NCBI RefSeq assembly: GCF_032362555.1
Contig: NC_083520.1
Coordinates: 5,704,001 to 5,768,000 of the forward strand
Direction of reading: 5' to 3'
DNA length: 64,000 nt
Origin: Amyelois transitella
Taxonomy: Eukaryota; Arthropoda; Insecta; Lepidoptera; Pyralidae
Below are positions 39,401 through 51,700 of this stretch, piece by piece. The translations under genes were made by a program, and so were the position numbers. The notes beneath the pieces were generated by a model. That model made no database searches and had not been told where the DNA came from. It was given only the letters and a program-made list of their open reading frames with translations. The first letter of the stretch is position 1. Each line of letters begins with the position of its first letter.

Positions 39401-42400
39401 GGCAAATTATTTCACTGCCTATAGGATGAAGAAGATAAAGATGATTTTTATTATTTCACTGTCTGTCAAGTTCTTGTGAGGATCCTGAAAATTATTCAAT
39501 AATATTATTATAGAGCGATCTTTTCTACCATACTTAATTACTACGAATCTATTACCTCTAAATATGGGCTATGCGTGTTTTGCATGTCGACAGCTTTGTT
39601 TTCATCTTCTGCAGACTTTGTCCATTCCCAGGACGTGATTTCATGGTCATCGGTAGATAAACTTCCATTCAGTGTAAGATGGTTGTTTGGCAAATACAAT
39701 ATTACATCTTGACCTATGAAAAAGAAGAAGTATAAACATTTAATAAAATAATTGAACTCCCCCTCGATAATATTTTCCACAATCTTCATTTGTCATTGGT
39801 CATTCTATTGCTAAATAAGAAATTTATCTGACCTGAACTGGACTATTTCATATACATCTATTGAAAGATTGTTTTTTGTAGTCCCGCATGGTTAAATAAA
39901 ATTAGTTTCTTCAATAAGATTCTTTTATATTTAAGCAAAATATAAAAGAAACTTACCGGCATTAGCTTCTGGTGGATAGTCAGTGTGGTTCAAAACTGTA
40001 ATGTTGGCTGTAGTAGAATTTTTTACGTGGTCTGAATCCTCCACTGTCAGTTTGAATGTGTAGTTCCCAGGTTGCTTCAGATCTTTCAGCACCAAAGTAG
40101 GGCCCTCTTCTAGAGGAGGTTGGTACCCAATGGGCCCTGATATCAAGTCCCAATGCCAAGAAATTATGTCAGCGTCATCCTAAACAGTACATAATATATT
40201 ATTCTTGATGAAAAAGATTGACATAATAAAGTCATAACAATGGGACCATATAAAACTGTTGATTGTGTTTCTTTAAAAGCCTAAAAAAAAGGCGGCTAAG
40301 GGATAGGCTTATAAACTTAACGCATCCAAGCTCTGTTGCATTGAGTTTATACAGTTTTTCTCGCAACCAATATCCAGCAAACAAATAGGTAAAAAATTAA
40401 ATTAATTACACTTACCTTACTTGCACTGCCGTCCAAAACAGCACCCGAGTTTGGCAGCTTAACAGTTTGGGACTGCGGAGTTATGACGACTTGGGGCGGC
40501 GTGTTCGTGCGCTCTTTGGGAAGCACCGTGACCGTCGCAAACCCTTCCCCGTATGAATTCGTCCCGTTGACTGTCACTTTGAATCTGTACTGTCCTTCGG
40601 TGAGGTCCGTTAGTTTAACTGTAGCACCTTCTTGGTGCATGTTACCTATATGTTAGTAAGTTTAGAAATATTAATAATTCAGGTTAAGTTGTATAAATAA
40701 AAGTCATTGTCTCAAAGGACTAAATAAATTTTCATGTTTTGGAAAATTATTTTAGCACGAAAAGGTGACAGTTCCTTCCTAGTCCAATGTTTTCAATAAA
40801 ATAGGGTAATGAAAGAAAAAAAGAATAGGAATTTAGTAAGGGTGGTTGGAAAATTCTGATAATTCATAGCTTGCATTTCAATACATAATATATACCTGTA
40901 AATCCACCCTTAGACTGGTCCACTAAAGTCCAAACAAAATTGTAATGACTCATTGTGGCCTTTTCATCAGGGATAGTGAAAGCCGCCAATGTCACTTGGT
41001 TGTCAGGTAATTGTACCTACACAAGAATTTCCAATTAACACTAAATTTGATTACAGATTTTAAGCAAATCATACAACCGGAAGGCTGCATTCAAGATAAC
41101 ATAATGTCCTTTACATAGAATTTTAACATGTTTTTCAGCACAGAGTTTTTGAAGATCAGCCTGTAAATACTAAGAAGATAGTCTTAATTTGTTTAAGAAA
41201 AGATTACCTTCTGATCTGACACAGACACTGTCAAGTTTTGTATAGTCTTTGGTGTCGATACATCAATTTTATCATCTGATTTTCTATCAGAAATTAAATC
41301 TTCATTTTTCTTTATGGCATCTATACCAATAGTGGGTCCTTTGGAGAATGGTCGAATGGCAACACAAGATCCCTCTGAGAGCTCAGTCCCGGGAACGCAC
41401 TTGCAGATTCCATGACCAGGTTTAAGAGGAAAACATTCAGCATTAAAAGGACAATCCCCAGCTCCAACTTCACAGGATAATTTTTCAAGGAAATTACTTG
41501 ACTCCATAATAAGATCAGCATCATTGTTATCTCTGAAGTTGTCAAAATTCCTGCCCTCTCCTTCCTCCATATTTGGCAAATTATTAATAAAATGAGATAA
41601 AAAATTAGAATCTTCTTCATCAGGTATAATTTCATTGTGTCTATTTCCATAAGGAGAATAGATGGTCTCATCTTCTGGTGAAAAATTATTGGCCTCTCCA
41701 TAGCTGGACTGATCTAATATATCTGACCAGTTTTCTGCAAGTAAAATAATTATAAAAAGGGGAAATAAATATTGTGATAATACCCTAATGCAGGATATGG
41801 GCCACCAAAATCGTAACATTTGTGTACTTTAATATGCATGGTAGGTTTGTTTATCTAGCCCATTATCAACATTGGAACCATACTCAGATTTGAAACATTG
41901 TCATAAAATATTGTAAAGGATACAATATCATAATTTTTGACTCCATTGTTTAGCCATCTAGCTGAATGTGGCTCTGTCTAAGCCATAGGGGATAAAGATG
42001 TGATGTGTGTATATATGAATGATAACATAAAATAACATACCATTCGGCAGTACAGGTTTGACTAGAATCATAGAAAAGTGTGAGTTCCATTTGTGATTGT
42101 CTGCCCTCAATAGTGGCATACACATTTCATCACTCACACACTCCACATGGAAGCAGCGGGAATCCATGATGAACACAATATTGCAGGAGTCGCTGAGACA
42201 GCATGCCATCACACACTGCCTTAACCCTTTGAGATTTGTCTTCTCTGAGTAATTACCAGCTGTGTAGTTACCTAAAACAGTATTTGAATTAAGCAAACCT
42301 TATTAGTATAGGAGGTTGTTTATGCATTATACTGCTAAAAGTTACAATTTGAACTGATGGTTTAAATTAATGTTGATTTAGGCCATCATGTGAATTTCTA

Positions 42401-42809
42401 CCCTAAATATTTTTTTTCTGTTAACTCTGCTTATACAGTTTATTTAAAGTCCATTTAAATAATTTATCATGTATTTTTGAATTAACTTGGTGTTATAGCA
42501 CCAATAATATCTACGTCTTAGTGAAACAATCTAGTAAATACTTAATTAAAATAAATACATGGGCAGGCTCTTGTGGAAAGAAATTATTGTTTTAAGTTAA
42601 TAATAGTTATCAGGTTAAGAGTAAATATATTGTGAAAACTTACCCACTGGCGCATAATTGTCAAAATTTTTTGGATACAGTTTGGGGCATTTATTATTTT
42701 CATACTTTTCATTCCATGGCTTATTGTATTGAGAAAAAGAGAGCTTGATATTCGTAAAAATTATTAAAATTAATAAAACAAAATAACTTCGACATACAAA
42801 TAAATTCAT
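33422..42809 (-). CDS. KIAA0319L-like PKD-repeat membrane receptor
   Basis: Fourteen exons: 42809-42644, 42271-42041, 41734-41208, 41016-40896, 40645-40416, 40179-39957, 39713-39556, 39296-39156, 37980-37740, 37136-36946, 36787-36497, 36161-35954, 33973-33806 and 33588-33422. All are in phase and give 1,020 residues (human KIAA0319L about 1,049). Order: signal peptide (1-26), a cysteine-rich MANEC/PAN-type module (about 35-130), an acidic stretch with an EGF-like cysteine cluster (about 225-255), about five PKD domains (about 305-770; signature PPxANAG, DDxxIxSWxW, GxYxFxLTVxD), a second cysteine cluster (CSGRGLCD, RACRCDAFW), one membrane span (from about 912) and a short basic tail. Relatives are type I proteins that recycle between the surface and the trans-Golgi; human KIAA0319L is the AAV receptor. 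Exon 12 ends inside a 14-copy tandem array, so its donor is present fourteen times. Confidence 0.93.
34242..36040 (-). repeat. 128-bp tandem array, 14 copies, across an exon-intron border
   Basis: Units repeat every 128 bp with no difference that I can see. On the gene's strand each unit is the last 77 nt of KIAA0319L exon 12 (from CCGCGCCTGC to GACTGCG) followed by 51 nt of intron starting gtcagtggga. The 51 nt contain ctaact and end in acgccag, directly before the next copy. The copy at the right end (about 35913-36040) is the one joined to the rest of exon 12. The other thirteen lie in the intron before exon 13. The flanks (tttttttttgacg on the left, gcgcacagcccg on the right) are unique. 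Confidence 0.97.
38885..39105 (-). repeat. Dispersed repeat, family A (KIAA0319L intron 8)
   Basis: Words: aattacgtctttatccttta, gatggaattgagattcagtg, acgacatccatggtaaaggt and gggagtggtcctattctaaa, in reverse orientation. A second small piece lies at about 40278-40320 (ggcggctaagggataggctt). Confidence 0.6.
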
Positions 42810-44249
42810 GATTATTTTTTAAATTATTTGTTTACTGCCAAACCATTTCAGGTGAAATGCGAAACGTAATTTATCAAATTTTATCACAAACAAAATATTT
42901 TGTTAATTTTTATGAAAAATTATATTTGACGAACAAAATGTGGACTAAAAATTAAAATTCGCCAATAAATAATAAATCCAATTTCTGCCTGCACATCTGC
43001 AAGAAAAAAGAATGATTTTTTTAGGTAGACATTCAATCCAACCAAACCAAGGCAACTCTGAACAGACGTGACGTCAAAGTCAAAAATTCAAAATCTTAAG
43101 AAAAACATTGGCATGTCATGACGTTGACAATTTATTTTGCCCTCGAAGGCTCAGAAGCATGGTCTAGGTAGATGAAATGAAACCGACGCCGTAGAGAATT
43201 TGCAGGGTAAAGCATAGAAGTGAAATGAAAGCAAATTAAGATTCACGGAAGAGTTTTAACTTAGCGTAGTATTATTAGTTTTCTTTATTTTTTTTTTTTT
43301 ATACGGAACTGCGTAAATGTCTCGAAGTCTGTTAAATGTTATGAATTCTACTACTGAGTCTATCATGAGTTCTACTGGACACGGATTGACTCAATCTTGT
43401 TTTTGAGCATTATTTATTATAATATATCTTCACCTTGGCCTTCAGCCGATGCGCAGAAACTATTGTTTCGCAGGGATTCTTTTGAGGAATCTAAAGTTTT
43501 GCTAAAATACATTGTGGCGACATGTATGGGGGATATGGGGATACATGGATTATAATAATATATATTGGCAGGCCAATATTAAAATATTTCGATTTTTGAA
43601 TAACTCTAAAAGCAAACCTGTTTGATTTAGCCTGAAAATCTCGTTAATTTAAAAAATCTATGTTGACTATTGTTTCCCAAAGAAGCAGATTATCACAGAG
43701 ATAAATGTAAAGTAATGTTTTCAAGTCTGTGCAGATTATTCGATATCCTAATATAAGCATGGAAACAAAACAAACATTGTGACACATTTTATTCAGTCTC
43801 GGGTTTTGTAAGTTTCGCGAGCCTTAACTTTGGTTCGCTGCCCAAGGGAAGCGTCCATATCAAGGGTGAATGACAGTGTAGCATGATAAGGCTTCGGTTT
43901 GCCTTGCTTGAGCCTCAGGCTTGAACACAGAAAAAAAAATATTGAAATTGTGAAATTGAAACATGGTTGGCTTCATCTTGCTTGGCTAGCTTTTCACTAT
44001 GGCTTTTCATTTGTAAAAATAGGTTACCGTTTGTGTTCAGTTTTCTGTTTCACACATGTAATATCTTGTGAAAGTATTGAAAAGTTTTGCGTAGTGTTGT
44101 AAGAAAGACACCGTGTAGAATGTTGTAGCGCATTTTCTTGAAATAAGGTAAGAATTTGGAAAGTATGAGTAAAGATTTTGTTGCCGTTTGGTCGCTACCA
44201 TCTAAAGTACAAATATATTTCTCTGACTAGGTATCGGAAGTCATATGCA
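42810..44249. promoter_or_regulatory. Divergent intergenic region and WDR33 5'UTR
   Basis: The region separates the minus-strand KIAA0319L start (42809) from the plus-strand WDR33 start (44250), so it must hold both promoters. A 5'UTR intron of WDR33 is likely at 44148-44230 (ag|gtaagaat ... ctctgactag). No other gene is supported; short open frames here look like chance. Confidence 0.5.
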
Positions 44250-46847
44250 ATGGATTTCGGGCACCCTCCTCCGAATATGGCAATGCCACCGCCCGGTATG
44301 GGTATGGGTATGGGCATGGGCAATCCTATGGGCCCGCCCGTACGCAACAACATGCGCCATAATTTTAGGCCTTTTAACTACCAGATGCGGTTCCCTCCTC
44401 AGGGTCCACTAAATATGACGCAGGATGATTTCGATGGTAAACGCTTACGTAAATCAGTTATGCGGAAGACTGTAGATTATAACGCTGCTATTATAAAGGC
44501 TTTAGAATGTCGTGTTTGGCAACGAGATTGGCGGGATAGGCATGCTTTGCAGCCCGACGCAATGTATACCCCTGATCTATTACCGCCGCCCTCGTATCCT
44601 GATAATCCTATAAATGCAGTAACTACTCGTTTTGTAAAGACTGCTACAAATAAAATGAGATGTCCTATTTTCGCTGTGGCATGGACGCCAGAAGGACGAA
44701 GATTGATTACAGGTGCTTCGTCTGGAGAATTCACTTTGTGGAATGGTTTAACGTTTAATTTTGAAACAATCCTGCAAGCTCATGATTCACCAGTGAGGTC
44801 TATGGTTTGGTCACATGGTGAAGGATGGATGGTGACGGGTGATCACTCTGGGTTTATTAAGTACTGGCAGAGCAATATGAACAATGTGAAAATGTATCAG
44901 GCTCACAAGGAAGCAGTTAGGGGAATAAGTTTTAGCCCTAGTGATTCAAAAATTGTTACATGTTCAGATGACGGTACATTAAGAATATTTGACTTCTTTA
45001 GATGCCAAGAAGAGAGAATCTTGAGAGGACATGGGGCAGATGTTAAATGTGTGCAGTGGCATCCTACAAAAGCTTTGATTGTCTCGGGTAGTAAAGATAA
45101 TCAACAACCAATAAAATTATGGGACCCTAAATCAGGCACAGCTATGTCTACTCTTCATGCCCACAAATCAACTGTTATGGATCTCAAATGGAATGAAAAT
45201 GGTAATTGGCTTATTACTGCTTCCCGTGACCATTTGCTGAAATTGTTTGACATTCGTAAACTTGGCACTGAGCTACAAATATTTAGAGGACATAAAAAAG
45301 AAGCTTCCAGTGTGGTGTGGCATCCCAATCATGAGGGATTATTTTGTTCTGGAGGTTCTGATGGAGCTATACTATTTTGGAATGTTGGCACTGATAAAGA
45401 AGTGGGCTGCATAGAAGGGGCTCATGAATCTATTGTATGGACTATGGCTTGGCATCCTCTTGGGCATATATTATGTTCAGGTTCAAATGACCATACATCA
45501 AAGTTTTGGACTCGTAATCGTCCTGGAGATCTTATGAGAGACAAGTATAATTTGAATACTTTACCCCCAGGAGTGCAAGATGATCATGATTTAGAAGAAC
45601 CTGCTATTATTCCTGGAATGGGCCCTGAAGATAAAGTAGAGATATTTTCTTCTGATACAGATAAGGTAATTCCTGGCTTAGATCTTGATACAACATTTGT
45701 TCCCATGGAATTTGAAAAGAAGGTGAAGAAAGTTCCTTATAGCAAGCCTATTCCTAGAAACTTCCAAGTTCAGTGGAATCATGGACCCACAAATGACGAG
45801 GCTGCAACGGAGGCTTTGCAGCAGGCATTAGTAGAGTCGGTTCCAGGTGCAATTCCCCTCCATATGATAACGCCTTCTGCTATCTATATTTATGGCAAGT
45901 TATTATCTGTAGAGCCTGGCTCAAAACTGGAGAGAGCTATAACAGACGGGCCCTTAGCTCTCAAGAAGTATATTGCATCTGGAGAAATTGAAGAATTATT
46001 TGATGTTATGCCTCATTTAGAAGCAGATGCTGATGATGACATTTATCAACCTTTTGAGTACCCAGAACATGAAACCGAAAAAGATGCTCAGGAAGGTGAT
46101 GATGATATGCATGATCAAGGTGATGATTACTATGACAATGATATGGAAATGAATCAAGGTGATGATGATGACTACAGCAATGGGCCCATGAATAATGACA
46201 TGAATAATAGACCCATGGGGTCAATGAATAACATGCCAACTAACATGACGAGGCCACCTCTATTAGGGAATATGGGTCCCATAGGGCCTATGGTTCCTCC
46301 TTCTATGCATGGAATGGGTCCAATGCCACCAATGGGAATGCCGCCAATGGGGAACATGCCCCCTATGGGCAATATGCCACCTCCAATGGGTAACATGCCA
46401 CCTCCAATGGGTAATATGCCACCTTTAATGGGTAACATGCCACCTATGAATAACATGCCGCCCATGAATAACATGCCACCAATGAATAACATGCCACCAT
46501 TTAATGACAATGGTTTTAACAAAGGTAATTTTGACTCCAGTTTTGATAATCAGTACAATTCCCAGAATGATGAGGATTACAATGAGGAGGATAATTATGA
46601 TCAAAATCAAGGGTATGACGACGATGGTAATTATAATGATGATGGTGGTAATAACGATGATAATTACCAAAGGAATCAGCGATGGGACAGGGGGAGAGGA
46701 AGAGGTCGGGGGCGCGGTCGCGGGATGAACGGGCACGGCACACGCAACCGGCGAGGCGGTGGCGGCCAGCGGGGGTCCCCTTGGAGTCGCCGGGGCGGAG
46801 GCGGCAACAGGAACTTTCGACGTGGTGGGAAGTCTGTGACCAACTAG
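44250..46847 (+). CDS. Wdr33: WDR33, pre-mRNA 3'-end processing factor
   Basis: One uninterrupted coding exon of 865 residues. I chose the ATG at 44250 (MDFGHPPPN) because the upstream in-frame ATG at 44178 lies within a likely 5'UTR intron. A Gly/Met/Pro-rich head is followed by the conserved block [20 protein letters not shown]. Seven WD40 repeats span about residues 135-430 (for example [19 protein letters not shown] and [20 protein letters not shown]). Then come a conserved middle ([20 protein letters not shown]), an acidic region, tandem MGNMPPM and MNNMPPM units, and an RGG-type C-terminus ([10 protein letters not shown]). In the CPSF complex WDR33 and CPSF30 read the AAUAAA signal; the N-terminal basic block and the propeller make the RNA contact. 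Mammalian WDR33 has many introns and a collagen-like segment; here the Met/Pro/Asn repeats stand in its place. Confidence 0.95.
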   Translation: MDFGHPPPNMAMPPPGMGMGMGMGNPMGPPVRNNMRHNFRPFNYQMRFPPQGPLNMTQDDFDGKRLRKSVMRKTVDYNAAIIKALECRVWQRDWRDRHALQPDAMYTPDLLPPPSYPDNPINAVTTRFVKTATNKMRCPIFAVAWTPEGRRLITGASSGEFTLWNGLTFNFETILQAHDSPVRSMVWSHGEGWMVTGDHSGFIKYWQSNMNNVKMYQAHKEAVRGISFSPSDSKIVTCSDDGTLRIFDFFRCQEERILRGHGADVKCVQWHPTKALIVSGSKDNQQPIKLWDPKSGTAMSTLHAHKSTVMDLKWNENGNWLITASRDHLLKLFDIRKLGTELQIFRGHKKEASSVVWHPNHEGLFCSGGSDGAILFWNVGTDKEVGCIEGAHESIVWTMAWHPLGHILCSGSNDHTSKFWTRNRPGDLMRDKYNLNTLPPGVQDDHDLEEPAIIPGMGPEDKVEIFSSDTDKVIPGLDLDTTFVPMEFEKKVKKVPYSKPIPRNFQVQWNHGPTNDEAATEALQQALVESVPGAIPLHMITPSAIYIYGKLLSVEPGSKLERAITDGPLALKKYIASGEIEELFDVMPHLEADADDDIYQPFEYPEHETEKDAQEGDDDMHDQGDDYYDNDMEMNQGDDDDYSNGPMNNDMNNRPMGSMNNMPTNMTRPPLLGNMGPIGPMVPPSMHGMGPMPPMGMPPMGNMPPMGNMPPPMGNMPPPMGNMPPLMGNMPPMNNMPPMNNMPPMNNMPPFNDNGFNKGNFDSSFDNQYNSQNDEDYNEEDNYDQNQGYDDDGNYNDDGGNNDDNYQRNQRWDRGRGRGRGRGRGMNGHGTRNRRGGGGQRGSPWSRRGGGGNRNFRRGGKSVTN

Positions 46848-48744
46848 TTAAAGGATTTTGTTATGATGCATGCATGCACAGACTTTGAACTCTACTCAAT
46901 TTGTTTCGATCGAGGACTCATGATGTGTGTTAAGTGTATAAGACAATACAGTGAGGATGCATTGACAAAGGTTGTACATAATTTTTCTTTACAGCTTGTA
47001 TTTTATTTTGGTAAAATTAAACATAATAAATTTATATTATGTCCTAAAAATATTATGTTCATTATACAGGTGTCAATTATCACTTTAAACAGCGGGAATT
47101 GGTAAGTTGTTGTCTTATTGTTGATTAATTAAACTGCTGACAATATAGTAATTTGTTTTTTGTTATTATGTCAGGTAATCAATGAGTGTAAGAAGAATGT
47201 TATTGGAGAAGCTTCTGCTGACTACTTGAGGCCCTGAGAGGCTTCATTTCAACCTTGAGTCCCGAATTCTGGAGCTGTCTTCTGCTGAATTTGTCGTCAT
47301 CACACCAACTTCATTATAGTAAGAAATGGTATTTATTGATTTGTTTTGTCAATAATAAATAAAGATAAATCCTTTTCATAATAAAGATTTTCCCACCCAT
47401 ATTTATTTAAATTTATACAAATATTTGGGTAGAAAAAAAAAACTGTCGTTAATAAAAATTTAATAATAATAAAGATTTAACCTTATTTATAATTGTAAAA
47501 ATATTATACCTACTAATCTGAAACGGAAATAAATGGTCACAGTCCAAGGCATTTTCCTCACCACCCTTAAAAAACCATGCGCTAGTTTTAGAATATTAAT
47601 TTCAATAGCTCTTTTTTTTTCGTAATAAAAATGTGGACTGTTATATATTAAAATGCATATTTTTTGTCCTTTTAGTCCTGTTAGCTTTTTGTTTATATGG
47701 TCAATCAACAATGTGCAGAGAAAATGGTTCCTAAATTATTATCTATTTTTTTCTTTTTATTAAATATTGGACATTTATATATTATTAGTCATTAAATATT
47801 ACTACGGCAAATTATAGTAGGGCTGTTATTTTTCATCCTTGTAAAAGAAGTAATTAAGATGTAGAAAGAGGCCAATTAAGGATAAATGTGGCAATAATGA
47901 ATGCACTGAAAATTTCCAATATAAATCGATCAGGCAGACTAATAGACTAAAAAAATCTATCATCATACGTTGTGCTACCTGCTATCTTAGCGGATACCTA
48001 CTGAGATTTGAAGCTAACGCAATGACGCTATGAGAGGAAAGGAATTAAACATTGGTTTCAATAGTTTAGAATAATTTAGTTTTAATTTTTGCGTAGAATT
48101 GCATTGGCTACCATGTGTGTTTAACAGGTTTATTATTTATTCGAGATAAGACAGCATTAGATGATCTCGTATTTATTTCCATAATACTAAACGTATGGAC
48201 AGTATCTAGTGCTACGTACTGCTTAAACCTTTCATGTATACCCACAGTTAGTTATTACGTCGTTTTCATTTTATCTTATGTTTAAAGTCGGTCAAGGGAC
48301 TAAATGTTTTGTCAATAGTCTAACAGTAGGTACGTTGTGTTGAGTTGTCTGAGAAAAGCTAAATGTGGTCTGTTTAAGAACCTGAGACTTCCTGCTTATT
48401 AATTAGAGATAAAGCGTGTTCATTTATGATAAAACAAAACTAGACCAAAGTTTCCTGTAGGCACCCCCTAATTTTCCTTCGCCTTGGACTCAGGACCTGG
48501 AAATACATATTTTTTCAACATTATCTTATTTTTATGTACCTTCACAGCAAGAAAAAGTTTTGCAAGTGCATATTTGGAAAATTAATAAAATTATTGAAAT
48601 ACAAAGGGTTTCATTTGACATCACCCTGTACCCGAAATAAAGATTCATTCAGAAAAAATGATGTAGTTTTCATTTTTAGATTTTATTTTTGCCCTCGTCG
48701 AGTGTCTTGTTACCGATAGTCAATGCGATTTTCCTTTGTTGCAG
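46848..48744. other. WDR33 3'UTR and upstream region of smo
   Basis: An AATAAATAAAG signal near 47350 probably ends the WDR33 transcript. No coding exon is supported in the rest. The tract ttttcctttgttgcag directly before the smo start codon is a good acceptor, so a non-coding smo exon should lie upstream; I could not place it. Confidence 0.5.
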
Positions 48745-51700
48745 ATGCTCCTTGTGAAATGTCTTACTGCATTGTTCACGGTTTGGATGTGCCATGCGAG
48801 CCAGGTCGACCACGGCGCCGACAAAAACTCAATCATTATAGAAAACACAACAGAAATACTTGAACCAATAAATGGAACTATAAACTTCAGACTGATAAAG
48901 CCTAACAGAGCCACGCCATGGTACCCGGAGCGAGAGATGAAACTCGACAGCTGTGTCAGAAAAGCGAGATGCGAACCATTGGACAGGCTTTGGTGTTTAG
49001 GTTCCAAATTACCTTATGACAAAACGAGCGTTCTACTGACTTTTTACGAAAATCAGAGTCAAATCCAAGCGCAATTGGAACTGTACAAACAACTAATAAA
49101 TGTGCCAAAATGTTGGGCTGTCATACAGCCCTTTCTCTGCGCTACATTTATGCCAAAATGCGAAGAAATACTTGGCCAGGATATGGTGTACCTTCCTTCG
49201 TTCGAGATGTGCAAGATCACTATGGAACCTTGCGCTATCGTATACAACACGACATATTTTCCATCGTTTTTGAAATGTAACACTTCTTACTTCCCGACAA
49301 AATGTGAAACGCCCGCAAGAGAAATGAAATTTAATACAACGGGAAAATGTATTGAGCCCCTTATTCACACAGATAAAGTCCAGCATTTTTATGAAGGTAT
49401 GTTTTACATAGGTTTTACATTTGTTTCAATATTAAGTTTATTTCATCCGACAAATGAATACTTTGGTGCCATATGAAGAAGAGTAAACAAGTACTTCTTA
49501 ATCCCTTCCCTATCTGGCGTAGGAAGTAATAATCAAATACTGTTACTAATCTGACTATAGTAGGTTTATACAAGTAGAAAAAAAGAAGCGTGGGTTCTTC
49601 ATCTCCACATTTATTTCAAAAGTTTTTACAATACATTTGCGATATAAAAAACTGCAACGGGGCATACCACGTTGCATGTTCCCGCCTATAATAAGTTCTG
49701 AGTAATCAATCAGATAGCTCTGTGGATAGACAAATATTGTTTTAAATTCTTAATTTTGATATAAAACCAAGCTATACTCAATATATAAACACGTTCTGAA
49801 ATTTGCAGGCATATCGGGATGCGGTCTACCGTGCCGCGATCCCCTGTACACAGAAGACGAACACCAACAGATCCACCGCCTGGTGGCCTGGGGGGCGGGC
49901 ATCTGCCTCGCGCTGAATCTGCTGACCGTAGCCACATTCCTCATTGACTGGCGCAGTGCAAACAAGTACCCGGCGCTGGTCATCTTCTACATCAACGTGT
50001 GTTTTGCTGTCGCTTCAATGGGGCGAGTAACGTCTGCTTAACTTTTTTCTAAGTTACATATAAACGTAACATAGAAAAATAGGGTACCTTACGTCCCGTA
50101 GGAAAACGCAAGTTACGGAATGCAAGACGTGGTTAGCTATATAAAAAAATTGAGAAGTAAAATAAATTGAATTTTACATATACATAAAATACTGCGTTAG
50201 ATTTTACATACCTCGTATAAAAATTAAAATAATAACACGTGATAATATTTTGTTTTCAGGTGGCTTGTGCAATTCGGCGTTGGATCAAGAGATGATATCA
50301 TTTGTTCTAAAGATGGTACTAGGCGAAGGGGAGAGCCGTCTGCCGAAGAAAACTTGTCTTGCGTTGTGGTATTTGTATTGGTAAGTTTTTATTCTTCTTT
50401 TAAGCAATCAGTATATAAAACTCTAGTTTCATTATAGTGACAGGTTGCTTCAGTATAAAGAAACTAGTTTCACATCTTTGAAACTTCAAGACAATTGACT
50501 CTGTTTATCCGGGATAAATAGAAGTCAATATTAGGAGTACGTAGTAGTTGTTACGTGATTTATGTATAAAATATTACATTGCCCATCCTCTAACGACAAA
50601 TTGAAAAAATATGACAAAGAGAAAGATGAAAGAAAATGACGATAGAATGCCGCTCTGATGTTGATTAAAGACATAACAAAGGATTTTTTTTCAATTAGGT
50701 ATACTACTTCATGATGGCAGCATGCGTGTGGTTCGTGATATTCACATACGCTTGGCATATGAGTTTTCGCGCTTTGGGTATGTATTAACATAATTTGTTC
50801 CAACATGACCATAAAAAAATAATTACCGATAAAAGTCGTGACCATTTCTATTGTGGTTAGGTATATTTAGTTATACATATGTTGGAAATTAGCTTTTAAA
50901 TTCTGCTTTGCTCATGTGAAAATTTGACAAATAGTGAATGTCTGCATTATCAAATATACTGCAGTATTACAACTATATATCCTGCTTCAGCTAAATCCGA
51001 AAAGCGGGTTCGCAGTTTGATAAATATATCATTAATTTTTCGTCCTTATATGAGTATGGTATATAGACAGATAAATGTGTTTAAAATCAACTATGATTTT
51101 TTTTTCTGCAAATCTTGCGATTGCTATTCATATCATGTATTTGTAACGTTATCTAGGTTTTCACTTTCATAACCAATTATGCGAACAGAACAGAGAACCA
51201 ACTAATTTAGTTAACCGGGAAGGAAAAATTGGCTAGGTTATAGGGCAGTGTTACTCAGCTAAGGTAATCTTGTTAGCTTTATTGCCGACATTGGAATATA
51301 CTCATTTTCAGTAGAGATGTTCTTTAAAATTACTAATATAATTTTTATTAATATGAATATTCAAATAGCTAATACTAATATTATTAAAAACTATAAAAAT
51401 CGTTTACGACATTCAGTAGCGCACATCGTCCGTACGAACGATTTCGTGCCTAACACTAAAAAAAAGTAATAGAATAATAATATTTATAAAATTTCGATGA
51501 AATTTTAATATGAAAATGATTAAATAGCAGCTTGAACTAATATATAAGCGCCTAAAAATATTAAGTTAAAAATAATAACATATTCACATAACGCGTTGGA
51601 AAAATATAGCCGTTGTGAACACCCTTAATTTATAAATAAGCGCTCGACTTTATTTATACTCTTTTAATGTTTGTTCAGGAAAAATTCAAGACCGTATCGA

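Noticed and set aside
44178-44249. Upstream in-frame ATG for WDR33
   Set aside because: The 24 extra residues lie mostly inside a likely 5'UTR intron (44148-44230) and do not resemble the WDR33 start.
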